Assembly (NCBI GenBank): GCA_002794775.1
Contig: NBAY01000095.1
Coordinates: 1 to 64,000 of the forward strand
DNA length: 64,000 nucleotides
Origin: Porodaedalea pini
Taxonomy: Eukaryota; Basidiomycota; Agaricomycetes; Hymenochaetales; Hymenochaetaceae
Direction: 5' to 3'
Shown: one piece after another, positions 44,763 to 54,980 of the stretch
How the letters are laid out: each line of letters starts with the position of its first letter
Numbering within the stretch: position 1 is the stretch's first letter
Notes under the pieces: model-generated
Seen by the model: only the letters and a program-made list of their open reading frames with translations
Database searches by the model: none
What the model was told of the DNA's origin: nothing
Translations under genes and position numbers: made by a program

Positions 44763-45906
44763 CTCCATACCATCCCTGTCGCCCACTGGCTGCTTGCTCT
44801 ACCTCCCGCTAAACTCCTGGGAGCTCTTCTGTTCCTGCAGTCAGTGCCGATGCTGACAAGCTTCAACCTCGATGCCAGGGCCATCAAGCTGCCTAGAGCC
44901 TTCGCCAGCGCACCTCGACAGGTGTCAACTGTTAGAGCATGTCCCGGGCTAACCACCTGAGTATAGCACGTCTCGATACGGTCGGTGCCTAGAGCTCTGC
45001 TTATGGTGTTGCCTTGACAGGTATGCTGGTCCTGCCTCCACCTCCGTATCGCTGACTGGCCTAGTCCCCCAGTTGCGACGTACCTCATTCATGACTGCCT
45101 TGGAGAAGCATCTGACGACATTGTAGTCATATGCCATCCGTGTCAGGCACCCAACTCCTGGTCCCCCTGCCAACACATCTCGATAGGTGAAGGCGGCCTA
45201 GAGCATGTCCTGGGCTAACCACCCGAGTATAGCACGTCTTGAAGCAACCGGCGCCTAGAGCTCTGCCGAAGCGGACACCTAGACGACAACAAAGACGAAC
45301 ATCCCAGGTCCCTCCCCAAGTAAATTGACACCCTCCCCTGGCCTTCGCATTGTATGTGACCCAGGCAAATGACGCCTGCCCGGCCTTTATAGGCTGTGTA
45401 ATCCGATCCAGGCAAAAGCCTGATGACACCCTTCCTTCACCCCCGACATCTCGCTCAGGCTTTGAGGATTAGCCTTCAACCTCGACAATCTTTACCCCGG
45501 ATTCGCCAAATTTTTCTACCAGGTTGGTCGCCTTAACATCGTTGGGACATCAACATATGGTGACCAACCGGGAATCATCGGGACAACAATTCTTGAGGGG
45601 AGTGTAGTGTGGGTAAGGGGCCGAGGGGCAGAATGCCCCGAGGCGACACGTGAAGCCCACACCTGAGTCCCGAGCGGCGTGGTGAGCGCCCCGTCCCACG
45701 GAGGCAACCCATGTGCGAAGCCTGCACCCGAGTCCCAAGAGCGGCAGGCGAGCGCGAAGAGCCCTCCTCCCTCAAAAAATTTTTTTTCTCCAACCTTTCT
45801 CATTTGGCATCCGACTCTCCTTTCCAACACCCTCGACAACGATTCATCGCATGCGACGGTTCTACCCCTCAGTTCGTCAGGACACCAAACCTTGAGGGGA
45901 GTGTAA
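44763..45906 (+). other. Internal region of F1, non-coding, with LTR-A-like repeats
   Basis: No open frame with a recognisable product. A direct repeat of roughly 65 bp occurs at about 44934-45000 and 45201-45275; both copies contain GAGTATAGCACGTCT (44959 and 45225), a block also in the U5 of LTR A (about 9623 onward). A second half rich in CCGAGCGGC-type sequence ends in CTTGAGGGGAGTGTAA. Confidence 0.6.
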
Positions 45907-46425
45907 TGTTAGGATCCCAAGTGCGCATTCTCCTTTTTCCCTTCTTTCATCGTCTTCACCCTCTCCGACGTCCCTTCCCTCCCTACCCTCACCGGACTAC
46001 GTCCAATGTTGCTCCTTCCACTGATGTCACCCACTTATCAATTGTGTGACCCTTGCACGTGGTCGCAGGCGATGTCGTCCGCTCATTAGTAAGAACATTC
46101 CATGATGTTCCATCACATTCCACTTCCCAGGAACGTCATCCTCTTTATAGTAGTTAGGTCTCACAAGTGCTGCATATATAGGTAGCTTGTTCACCTGTAT
46201 TGTCCCTTACCCCAGCATTCTTGGAATCCACTACTACTTGCTCTTGACAACATTGTCCGTGACACTTGCGTGTTCAACTCCTCCCCTCTTCACTCCTGGG
46301 TCTGTGGGCGTGGTGGTCACCTGAACAGCGCCTGCTATCATTCTCCCACATCGCTTGACCTCTGCCCACATTGTACGCGGGCATGATGGTTAAGTGATTG
46401 TTGAGTACGTGGTTGTACTCTAACA
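45907..46425 (+). repeat. LTR F, 3' copy (519 bp)
   Basis: Partner of 44232-44750; followed directly by the GTTGT duplication at 46426. The R sequence ACCCCAGCATT is unchanged here (46209-46219). Confidence 0.93.
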
Positions 46426-46800
46426 GTTGTTTAGTCCTCTCGGATATGCTGGGAGTCGGTAGTGTTCTGCGGACTCGGGATCGGTGACTACGACTGTGCA
46501 TCCATTCGAGAAATCGATGATGGCTTTCATCTGTACAAAGAAGGGCTGTCCGAGAATGAGATGGCATGGCCCGTCCGACACGACATGAACATTGAAACAC
46601 ATTTTTACCCCCCCAATAGTAAAGGAGACTAGTTCCATGAGTCCGTATGAATGGTGGGAGGCCCTGTTCACCCCGACTATGTTGATCAGATGGTCGTCCC
46701 GACAGCTCTGCCCGCATAGTTTCCATACATCGGCATGTAGACAGGTGAATGAACTTCCCATATCTATAATCGCCTCAACTCAAACCTTGTTTGCTACTAC
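46426..46800 (-). pseudogene. C1 aspartic protease
   Basis: The frame reads EAIIDMGSSFTCLHADVWKL, with D-M-G at the active-site position (46756-46764) and CHLILGQPFFVQMKA in the C-terminal half. As in S1, the residue after the catalytic Asp is not Ser or Thr. The frame ends GLNNC at the F1 junction. Confidence 0.7.
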
Positions 46801-49405
46801 CACGTTGAGAGCTTGGAGTGGCCCAAGATCCGCTTCCTCGGGAGGGATTGCGAGTCTCCTGGTGCTCGGGTCCATGGAGTAATGTCCGGTCACAGACAGG
46901 AGTTGTTCCCCTTCCACTCATATTCCTTGTGTGCTTGGCCCGGACTCTGTGCCGAATGCCATTAGTTGTGGGGCATCTGGTACGTTGTTGCCTGATGCAC
47001 CCCCCACAAATGCAACCTGGTGTCCAGTTGTCTGCTCCTTCATTTTTTGGTGCAGGGTATCCAATACTGTGAATAGCTCGCCCATAGTTATCGTGATTGG
47101 GGCATTGAGTGACTTGTTGAACACCATGTCTATTGCGTCTTGATTTTTGATCGGCACCACGGTTTTGTATTGACAGGTGGCCGATGCTGGTGGAAGGCGG
47201 GTTGCCATCTGTCTCTCCAGTAAGTTATGTTTTGGCTTCGGTGCATCCGGTTGAATAGGAGGGGGGATAATGAATGGTGAATGCTTTGTAGCAGGCACAC
47301 TCGTCTTCTCCGGCTCCATTTCCTTCTTTTTGGCATGCCCCCTGGGTGGTCCAAACTTAACTTTGGTTGCTCCTTCATTGTCCCCCCCTCTTCAGAGTGA
47401 CCTTCTTACTGGGATTTCCACACCATCAAATCGGGCTTTGGATGAGTGTCCTTCTCCGACAAAGATTGGTGCTTTCTGCAGGGATTCCTCCTTCGGTTCG
47501 TTTTCCTCGGCGTCCCAGTATACCTCCAAATTTGTCTCACCGATTTTGGACGGGTCCTCATATCTGTCCTCTAGTTCAGTGATGAAAGCTTCCACCAGTG
47601 GCTTTTCAGAGACCTCCCATTTCGGCGGGGGAGCGTCTGAGGTTGCTTTTGAGTTCAAAAACATCAGTGCTGAGGGATCTTGTTTCTCGGTACTCAGCGA
47701 CGCGAAGAAGAGGGCTGCAGGAGCAGTTGGTACTGTTACTGATGGTGCCAGCAGTTTTGCAGCATAGAAGATTGTGATTTTATCCTCCAACGTTCGACCA
47801 GGTCCAGCCCGAGATAGGTCAGTCCCGTTTGGGAGCTCAAGTCGCCCATTCACATTTCGCTGGATCCTTCAGTCCCGAATGTGTGCTTCTACCTGGCTGC
47901 AGGAGCTGGCAAAGTGGCCTTCTTGCCCACAGAATCGGCAGTCTGTTTGGGAGAATCCAAACCCACTTCTTCCCTCCAGATATGCTCTCTGTTCCGACGT
48001 CGTATTCTGGTTCGAGTTGGACACCGGCCCAGGACTCGGGAACCCAGGAGCCCTCCCTCGATTCTCGGTGAGGCTCTGAAGTGCGCTTCAGAGCCTGCTG
48101 AACTCCTTCTGTAGTAGCTGCATCACATCTGCCTCCTTCTTCATTCCTCCACTGTAGTCTGGTCTGTTGATAGTAGGCAGTTTTACCTCCTCCTTTTTTC
48201 TGGTAAGTATTTTGAAACAGACAGAGTAGAGTTATGAGAATTCATAAGTCGAGTCCGTGCTGTGATCATCATGCTTTACTGTGAGCCTTAGTTCGAGGTT
48301 CGTTCTTAGCTCTCCGGTGATAGCTTGGGTGAATGCTCGGTTCAGGTCAAAGTCTCTGATTTTTCCATCCCTTTTCAGTTTCAAACCAATTCGTCTAAAT
48401 TCCCTGTTGAATGAACTGAGGGTTTCCTGCGATCATATACCATCCTTGGCATACTGGGCAACTACTCCATAGAGATCCCCGATTCCATACTTCAGGATAG
48501 TGTTTGGATACAAGTCCACTGCTGCCTTTTGGAACGCATTCTAGTCGTCTCCAGTGTACTCCATAAGTCCTTTCCATAGCTCTTCCTCGGATACTGGAGT
48601 CTGATGTACTACGTCCTGGATAGCTTGGTCCTGCCCGAGGTGAGCATCTCGGGCTACCACCTCGTAATCATCAAAGAACTGGATCACATTTTCCCCATTC
48701 CCGTCGAATGACATGTCGTGTTGTTCACCTCGTCTTGGCATGGGTACTGGTATGTGTCCAGGTTCAGGAGTGAGGGGGTTGGCCATCCCAGACATTTCTT
48801 GCAATGTCAATCCAGGGAGCAGAAGGATCGGGGTGGTTAGGTACAGTATTGGTTCTGTTGGGTCGGACCCGGATGAGACAGTCAAGCTCTTACTCCTTGT
48901 GGACGGCATTAACAGCGGTGACCCGAATGATGACAGGGTTTCTAATAGCGACCCCAACGAGGTCCGGGATATTATCATTGAGTGTATTCCTCTTGGTGCC
49001 GTTCCTAGGAGGGACTGAGCTATTTCTGTATCATCTTTGGTGGAGTCTGCTGGATCTTTGGAAAGTGTCGAGGTCTTGGCAGTGTCTTCAAATTCATCTA
49101 TCTCCTCTGACTCGGGGTCTGAGGGTACCTTGGTGCTTCACTGGGCACATAGGGTAGTTTGTCCAGATGATCGGGAGGTTGGTGCAGCGGATCCACTTGG
49201 CGTGGTGCACTGCCTTAGCTCGTATGGTGCTTGGGCAAGTCCTTGAGCACGGGGTCATTTTGCGGGTGATCCTGTGTGAATACCCGATTGCTGTACTGCA
49301 GGTGGTATGATTTCCTTGTTGCTGTTTGTGGCTGTGGAGGATCGTCCTTGGATTCGGGATGCAACTGTGCTTTTCCTGGTACCGGAAATGGTGTCTGTGA
49401 GACAC
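46801..49405 (-). pseudogene. C1 gag, zinc knuckle and pre-protease region
   Basis: Gag begins soon after the primer site (about 49405) as Ser/Thr-rich sequence (DDTEIAQSLLGTAPRG) and continues through 48978-48541 with the capsid start (SFDGNGENVIQFFDDYE, EEELWKGLMEYTGDD), further capsid (AAVDLYPNTILKYGIGDL, SSFNREFRRIGLKLKRDG), and a knuckle region near 47890-47935 (CRFCGQEGHFASSC-like). 47853-46918 holds the linker and pre-protease conserved domain (CQYKTVVPIKNQDAIDMVF). Stops at about 49260, 48541, 48440, 48240 and 47392. Confidence 0.72.
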
Positions 49406-49419
49406 TAAACTCCCCTTGT

Positions 49420-49430
49420 GGTGGGCTCCA
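49420..49430 (-). promoter_or_regulatory. tRNA-type primer-binding site of C1
   Basis: Minus strand TGGAGCCCACC, 5 nt after LTR C, identical to that of B1 although their LTRs are unrelated. Confidence 0.65.
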
Positions 49431-49435
49431 GATAA

Positions 49436-50002
49436 TGAGCAACTGTGCATGCTGCGAGTGAAGTATGCCACAGGTGGGACCCCAATCGCCTCGGACAAGG
49501 TGCAAGCATCTCCTTTAAGCAAGAGGGGCAACAGACAGACCAACTCCGGTACACAGAAGCGGCACAGAGGCACACCGAGTACGAAGAGGAATGCTCCGAA
49601 TGTCTCTGCATTGGACCGGTGGTCGACCGAGAGCGACACACCCTGTCCGAGTGGATTCCAAGTGTGATGAGGATGAGGGGGGCTAGTCTGAAGAACGTTG
49701 TCAGTTTGTCTGAGTATAGTTCGGGAGGGTTCCAGATTATTGGTTCAGACTCAGTGTGGTCACACTCAATAAATCTGGTCCAAAGGGGAACTGCCCTTCT
49801 CTGTCTATGGGTGTCTTTCCTAAATACATATTGGGGCTACCGAGTCATAATCTACCGATCCCGAACCACGCGCTCAGTCCTGCCGAGATACGGTCTTGTC
49901 ACCCCGCATCCAAGTTGGGGGAGCAGATACTTCCTAGCAAGATCGCATATTCATCCACCTAGTCCTTTGGCCTCTTCTGATGTGCTTTAATCATCTGGAC
50001 AC
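49436..50002 (-). repeat. LTR C, right (5') copy
   Basis: TGAGCAACTG at 49436 through CATCTGGACAC; the last three bases (TCA) seen in the left copy are replaced by LTR E2 starting at 50003. Confidence 0.85.
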
Positions 50003-51381
50003 TGTAGATCCTGACTTAGGGGTGTCCGAGATCAGTGTTCCTTTTGGGGACATGATCACGTTGTTCTGGGAGGTTAGGGGTTGACTGCAGAGGGATCACT
50101 TGATGTACCAGTATGCGTCAGTACGCTTCGGTACATGCCAGTATGAGTCAATATCAAGAACTAAGGTTGGGAACTCCTGTCAGGTCTGTACTTGACCGGT
50201 ATGGGGTCGGTACAAGTGGGTAATCAACACCGGTATGATGTGATCATGATGAGCGATGAGGTTTGAGTTATGGAATAAGAGACTAGAGACGGTTTTGAGA
50301 GATGAGATGCTAAGATGAAGACGGAATGACTATGAGGTATACAAGAACTAAGACGGATCACACTCAAGTTACCCTATCTGAGGGAGACTCTGCGGTAGAA
50401 CTGACTTGTCCTCTACCTACAACATGGGGTGCATATTTATACTAAGTCCAAAGATCTATCTACAGTTAATAATTTCCATACAGGCATAATGTGCATATCA
50501 GTTGAAACATAGAGACGTCAAAAGGAAAAGTCATAGGTCATAGAGGTGCACATAGAGAGCATAGAGATCAGAAGAACATTGGAAAAACATAAATCATAAT
50601 GAAGAAAAATGTCCGCATCGCGTCCGACCATACCGGTGCTCCACCAGAACTCAGATTGTCCAATCAGTATGTGGCTCCCATCATCAGACAGCAGTCCGGT
50701 ACGCATCTTGGCTGTATGCTCCATGTGACCGCATCCCTAATTGTTGTCAGGACTCAAACTTTTCCCTTCTTTCAATTACCTTTTATCTTTTCTTTTCTTT
50801 TTTATCACCCCTTTTCATTATATTTAATCATCTTTTCAATCATTTCCTACACCCCTTTCACATGACCTTCATTTGTTCCATTCCGCTCCCTTTATGTAAT
50901 CCTAGACAATGGGACAACCGGTTCTCACGAGGTGATCACTGTATATAAGGAAGAGGAATCGCATCTGAACACCTGTTCTGCTTTTCCTCTTACCTCCGTG
51001 ATGACCTAGGTGAGACCGCGTCCCCCCTCCTGTAGTAGAGTACATTGTATTAATCCTCTTACCTCTGTGACAACCTAGCCTGAGTACAGTGTGTCCTGAG
51101 TCCCCGCTTGAGTATAGCACATCCCAGACGACAGTCAGCCAAGGCCTGCCCAGTCCAAGTTGTCTCCCAGACTCCCACCTAACAATCGTCCAGATAAGAT
51201 CTCCAGTACATTCCGATATGCATTCAGAGGTCTCGGAATGTGTTGCTGACACGATTGCAGGGTTCTGATTCGAAACTGGACCGATCGGATTCAGTCCGGT
51301 ACTGATCGGTACACGTCGGAACCAGTTCTCGAGTGCTTCTGGAGCAATCAGCGGTGATGGGATGACTGGAACGGCTCTACA
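50003..51381 (-). repeat. LTR E2 (934 bp plus nested solo LTR A)
   Basis: TGTAGATCC ... GGCTCTACA, the reverse of E1. Removing 50745-51184 and one 5-bp duplication leaves 934 bp, exactly the length of E1. The right flank TCGG (51382-51385) pairs with TCAG beside E1's right side (32560-32563, read on minus) as a target duplication in the S1 integrase. Confidence 0.85.
50745..51184 (+). repeat. Solo LTR A inside LTR E2
   Basis: 440 bp, TGTCAGGACTC ... CACCTAACA, flanked by ATTGT (50740-50744) and ATCGT (51185-51189), a 5-bp duplication with one CpG transition. Keeps GTATATAAGG and GTTCTGCTTTT. Confidence 0.92.
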
Positions 51382-52127
51382 TCGGTACCACATTTCACAC
51401 ATCAAGATCTCAGCATATAACTCTCAAGCCAACGGGATCATGGAATGACAGCATTATGACGTCCAGGAGGCCTTGATCAAGGCAGCCGACAGGAATGGAT
51501 CCAAGTGGCACGAGCACGCCTACTTGGTTTTCTGGGCCGAGTGCATCACAATCCAGAAATCAACCGGTATGTCACCGTATTACATGGTTCATGGAGTCAA
51601 GCTGGTACTTCTGTTCGATCTCACTGAGGCCACTTATCTTACTCCACTGTTGGATTCCCTGATGCATACTGAGGAACTGATAGTGACCTGGGCGTGTCAG
51701 TTACAGAAGTGCCCAGCAGACCTCAATAGGATCGTGCAGTTGGTTTGAGATGCTCGACACAAGTATGCTCGACAGTTCGCCAAAGTCCATAAGCACATCA
51801 TCAAGGACTACAATTTCCAGCCTGGTCGACTCGTACTTGTACAGAACACCTGGATCGAAAAGGAGTTGGACCGAAAGACGAAGGCCTGGTACTTAGGACC
51901 ATACGTCATAGTCCATAGGATGCATTCTGGAGTGTATATCATCTCGGAACTTGATGGATTGGTTTCCTGGATTTGGGTTGCAGCTTTTCGTCTCATTCCT
52001 TATTTTCCTCGTTCTGACATTTCTGTTCCCCTTGACGAAATCCTTTGACAGGATGACGATGAACATAGCATGATGAAGAAAGATCTGGTAGAAGAAGACG
52101 GCTCTGTGTCTGACTCTGATACCTAGT
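51382..52127 (+). pseudogene. S1 integrase, C-terminal half
   Basis: Begins in mid-core: RYHISHIKISAYNSQANGIME holds the catalytic Glu. Then SPYYMVHGVKLVLLFDL, DYNFQPGRLVLVQN, YLGPYVIVHRMHSGVYIISEL and an acidic end (DGSVSDSDT, TAG near 52125). Stops at about 51448 and 51746. It is the natural continuation of the half at 32560-33060 but on the opposite strand 19 kb away. No chromodomain. Confidence 0.82.
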
Positions 52128-52537
52128 CACAAATTCTGATTATGTTCGCCATCCAAGGTATCGGTACATGTACCGACACATACTGACGCCTCCTTATTTT
52201 ACTGTCTTTTAATCACCTATGATCCATTTATGTTTTGACCATGGAATCATTTAAATTCTTTCATATGGAACACTTTTCTCGCTTGTTGAAACATTAACTA
52301 TATGGCCTATCTTCAATTTCCCTTCTGGTACATTAGTATAATCACAAACGGACTCTTAAGGATGATCTTTCTTTTTCTTTTCTCTTCTTCCTTTTGTTTT
52401 ATCACACCAAAAAACTTAAAGAAAACAAAGAAAAATCCAGATTTAAAATATATACATATAAATTACTACACTTGTATTATATTTTTCTTTCTTTTTTTTC
52501 CCACAGGACCAAGTCATACTGACACATACCAACGTGT
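52128..52537. other. AT-rich stretch after S1 integrase
   Basis: About 400 bp of AT-rich sequence following the S1 stop, ending where an E-like LTR starts. Probably the S1 3' non-coding region. No polypurine tract is obvious; CTTTCTTTTTTTTCCC (about 52487) is a pyrimidine tract. Confidence 0.4.
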
Positions 52538-53091
52538 TGTAGATCCTGTGTATGGGTTGTTTAGGATCAGTAGTTCGTTTGGGGACGTGTTTCCATTGAG
52601 TTATGAAGTAAATATAAGCTCAGTATGAGCGTGGGAAAAATCTCGGTACACATCGGTACGCGTCGGTACGTGTCGGTATGTGCCGGTATGTGTCAATATT
52701 GAAAGGTGCTCTGGACGCGATGTGAGTGTCAGTACAGAGCCGGAATGAGCGAGATATCAAATCCGGTGCAAGACAATAGCAATAGCAGAGACGAGAATGA
52801 AAACAAGACAAGAGATGAGACTGAAGACAAGGTTGCCATGAAACTAACTGTTGCGGAGACTAACTGCATGCACGGAAGCTGCCCTATCTGAGGGGAACTC
52901 TGTGGTAGTATTTCCTCTTTGCTACCTATGACAGGGAAGTCCCTAAATACAAGGTGCAAGAGATCTATCTACAGGAAAATTATTCCAAAGTGAGTATAAT
53001 GTGCATACTGGGTGAAACATAGAGTGTCGGAGAGAAAACATTCGGAATGTAAGAGAAACATAGAAATTCAAAAGAAAACCTGTCCATGCGA
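52538..53091 (-). repeat. Divergent E-like LTR, cut by LTR D2
   Basis: TGTAGATCCTGTG and then blocks shared in order with E2: TTTGGGGAC, repeated CGGTACG/CGGTATG units, CCCTATCTGAGG, AGATCTATCTACAG, GTGAAACATAGAG. It is interrupted at 53092 by D2. As it follows S1 integrase it may be S1's own LTR, which would make E the S1 family (inference). Confidence 0.6.
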
Positions 53092-54188
53092 TGTAACACC
53101 AACCGGTTCATTGGGCACGGAACGAGCGGAATGCACACGATGTACATCACAAAGTCGAAGAGCCTCGACTCAGCAATCGAGCAAAGTGGTACACCCGGGT
53201 CGGCGGTGATTACCCGAATACGGAATGCACGCAACGACCGGATCGCGCGCATCAGCTACTCGGACCGACCCCGGTGCACTTATCTGTGCGCGTGTCCACT
53301 CGACCCTGCCAAAGGTTTGTTCATTTGCCTTTGTCTAACGAACATGTGGCAGCCCAGCATTGGTCGTTCCGGCTCCGTACAAAGGATCCCGAAGCTCACC
53401 GACGCTACGCCAAGTCAACACGCGCCGTCCCCGCCTTTCAGTAGTTCGGATCGTGGAGCCGCTCAAAGGAGCACTCAGGAGGCTCAGTGGTAGGACAATA
53501 GAGGACTCGTCTTATTTTATTTCGCCTTTCATGTTTACGCAGGACACTTGTTTAGTATTTATAGAGCGTCGAATGTTGTAGATAGGACAGCAATTCCACC
53601 CCCGAGTTTCAATGCCTAACTTCGTGTGCTATCTCTCAGGACTGTCTCTAGGTATGCCTCGGTGCCTCAGTGACTCGAATCGCTCACCTCGACTTCATTT
53701 TATTCGCGTTGCGCCCGTTGCGCTCGTTCTGTCCGTTCTGTCCTTACCTCGTCTCGCTTCGTTCTCGTTATCTCGACTTCGATTCCCTCTCGTCTCTTAT
53801 CTTCTGAATTAAGTCCTGTATCTCGCCCCACTCTCTGGTACTCCAGACGACGTCTGTTGAGCACAGGGACCAGCCGTCCATCCCGAGGACAATCCCGCTC
53901 CGAGAAAGTCGTGTTAGTATTAGCGCGTCTCCGTGTCTTCCGACACAGCCACCAACGATCCCCCACACATCTCGAGCGCTCCGCCGGCGCTACGCTTCAA
54001 ACACTTCCCTATTAGTACACTTCGTCGATTCCGTTGCCCCTGACACACCGGAACGCACGCAACCCGAATCCTGCGATCCGGAACCCACAGAACTCGACCG
54101 GAACGAGGGTATTGACCCATTAGACACGTCTCCCTCGAACTTAATCATCTGATTCCTATTCACTAACAACCGGAACTCAGTATTATCA
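53092..54188. repeat. Solo LTR D2 (1,097 bp)
   Basis: TGTAACACC ... TATTATCA with GCGA before and GCGG after (4 bp, one transition), matching the 4-bp pattern at D1. D2 keeps many CpG sites that D1 has as TpG or CpA. Confidence 0.8.
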
Positions 54189-54980
54189 GCGGTAATGTAA
54201 GACTTTTATTTATAAATATGTACAGTAGATATAGATGAAAATTAGCATTCTGCGACACAATGAGAAGTGAGAGGGTGCACCTCAGAACTACGAGAATCGA
54301 TGGTATGGCGAGAGTAGTGGCTTGAAGTCCTCAGCTGCACAATGAGCGTATAGTTTGCCGAAGAAGAGGAGAGAAGAGGAGAAGGACTCAGAAAGAGCCA
54401 GATCAGACAGGTACGTCCTCCTTTTATGTCGTTCGGTCGGTGGCCTAATTACTGCTTGATTTAAGATACAGGCCACAGTCCCAAGCCGTAAGATAAGTGT
54501 TGTACTTTCTAATTATTATTTTACGTTGATTATAACGTTTGGTGGCCCTAGACATTACTCCGTGGCTTGTTCTTGAATTACCCTTCGGTCTTCCCCCAAC
54601 TCCTCCTGCAAGTCTCCGCTCAACTCATGAACGATGGGAAGAAGGCACTCTAGCAAATGAAAGCAAGAAGCTCGACGGTTGGTTCGAAATCCGCCAAGTC
54701 AAGGTGTTGCTCCGGGACCGGCCTTGCCAGTACTCCTCAACCCACACAAATCGAAAGTACCGCGAGCTGTCCCTATTGCTATATTACCTGGAAACAGAAC
54801 GCTGCTCTCCGTCCCCGGATTTCAACCTCAAACGGATCCAGGCCCGCAAGATTCACTACCTCCAAACGATCACAATGTTTTGGATACACTCGACAACGAT
54901 TGCAGTACCGGAACCGATCCTGAGGCCACCCCCTTATTCTCTCCACGCTCGGGTACGGATACAAACATGTCAAGGTTCAG
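54189..54980. other. Spacer before KDZ transposase
   Basis: AT-rich start, then from about 54540 sequence open in several plus frames (54539-55174 and 54679-54984) without a domain I recognise. It may hold the KDZ 5' end and N-terminal exon, but I cannot place the start. Confidence 0.4.

Larger units (their letters stand above)
44232..46425 (+). mobile_element. F1: complete non-autonomous LTR element (2.19 kb)
   Basis: Two 519-bp LTRs (TGTTAGGATCCC ... ACTCTAACA) enclose 1,156 bp without coding capacity. It is flanked by perfect GTTGT duplications (44227-44231 and 46426-46430). It has its own TATA box, an 11-nt self-priming pair and a purine tract TTGAGGGGAGTGTAA before the 3' LTR. LTR ends and priming layout match family A, suggesting that an A-like element could supply its proteins in trans (inference). 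It interrupts C1 between protease and RT. Confidence 0.93.
37795..50002 (-). mobile_element. C1: Ty3/Gypsy element with 3' accessory ORF
   Basis: LTR C at both ends (37795-38364 and 49436-50002), tRNA-type primer site, gag, protease, RT, RNase H, integrase, C/T tract and accessory ORF, all minus strand. F1 (2,194 bp plus 5-bp duplication) is nested between protease and RT; without it C1 is about 10.0 kb. It is inserted into gag of S1. The right LTR is cut 3 bp short by LTR E2, so the target duplication cannot be checked. Confidence 0.8.

Noticed and set aside
44232..46425. RIP (repeat-induced point mutation) as the cause of decay
   Set aside because: Classic RIP prefers CpA. The LTR pair here changes only at CpG, which fits methylation-linked deamination better.
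49094..49641. Minus-strand ORFs starting in the right LTR C
   Set aside because: They lie in LTR and leader sequence, and the same reading occurs from the left LTR; they are not a separate gene.
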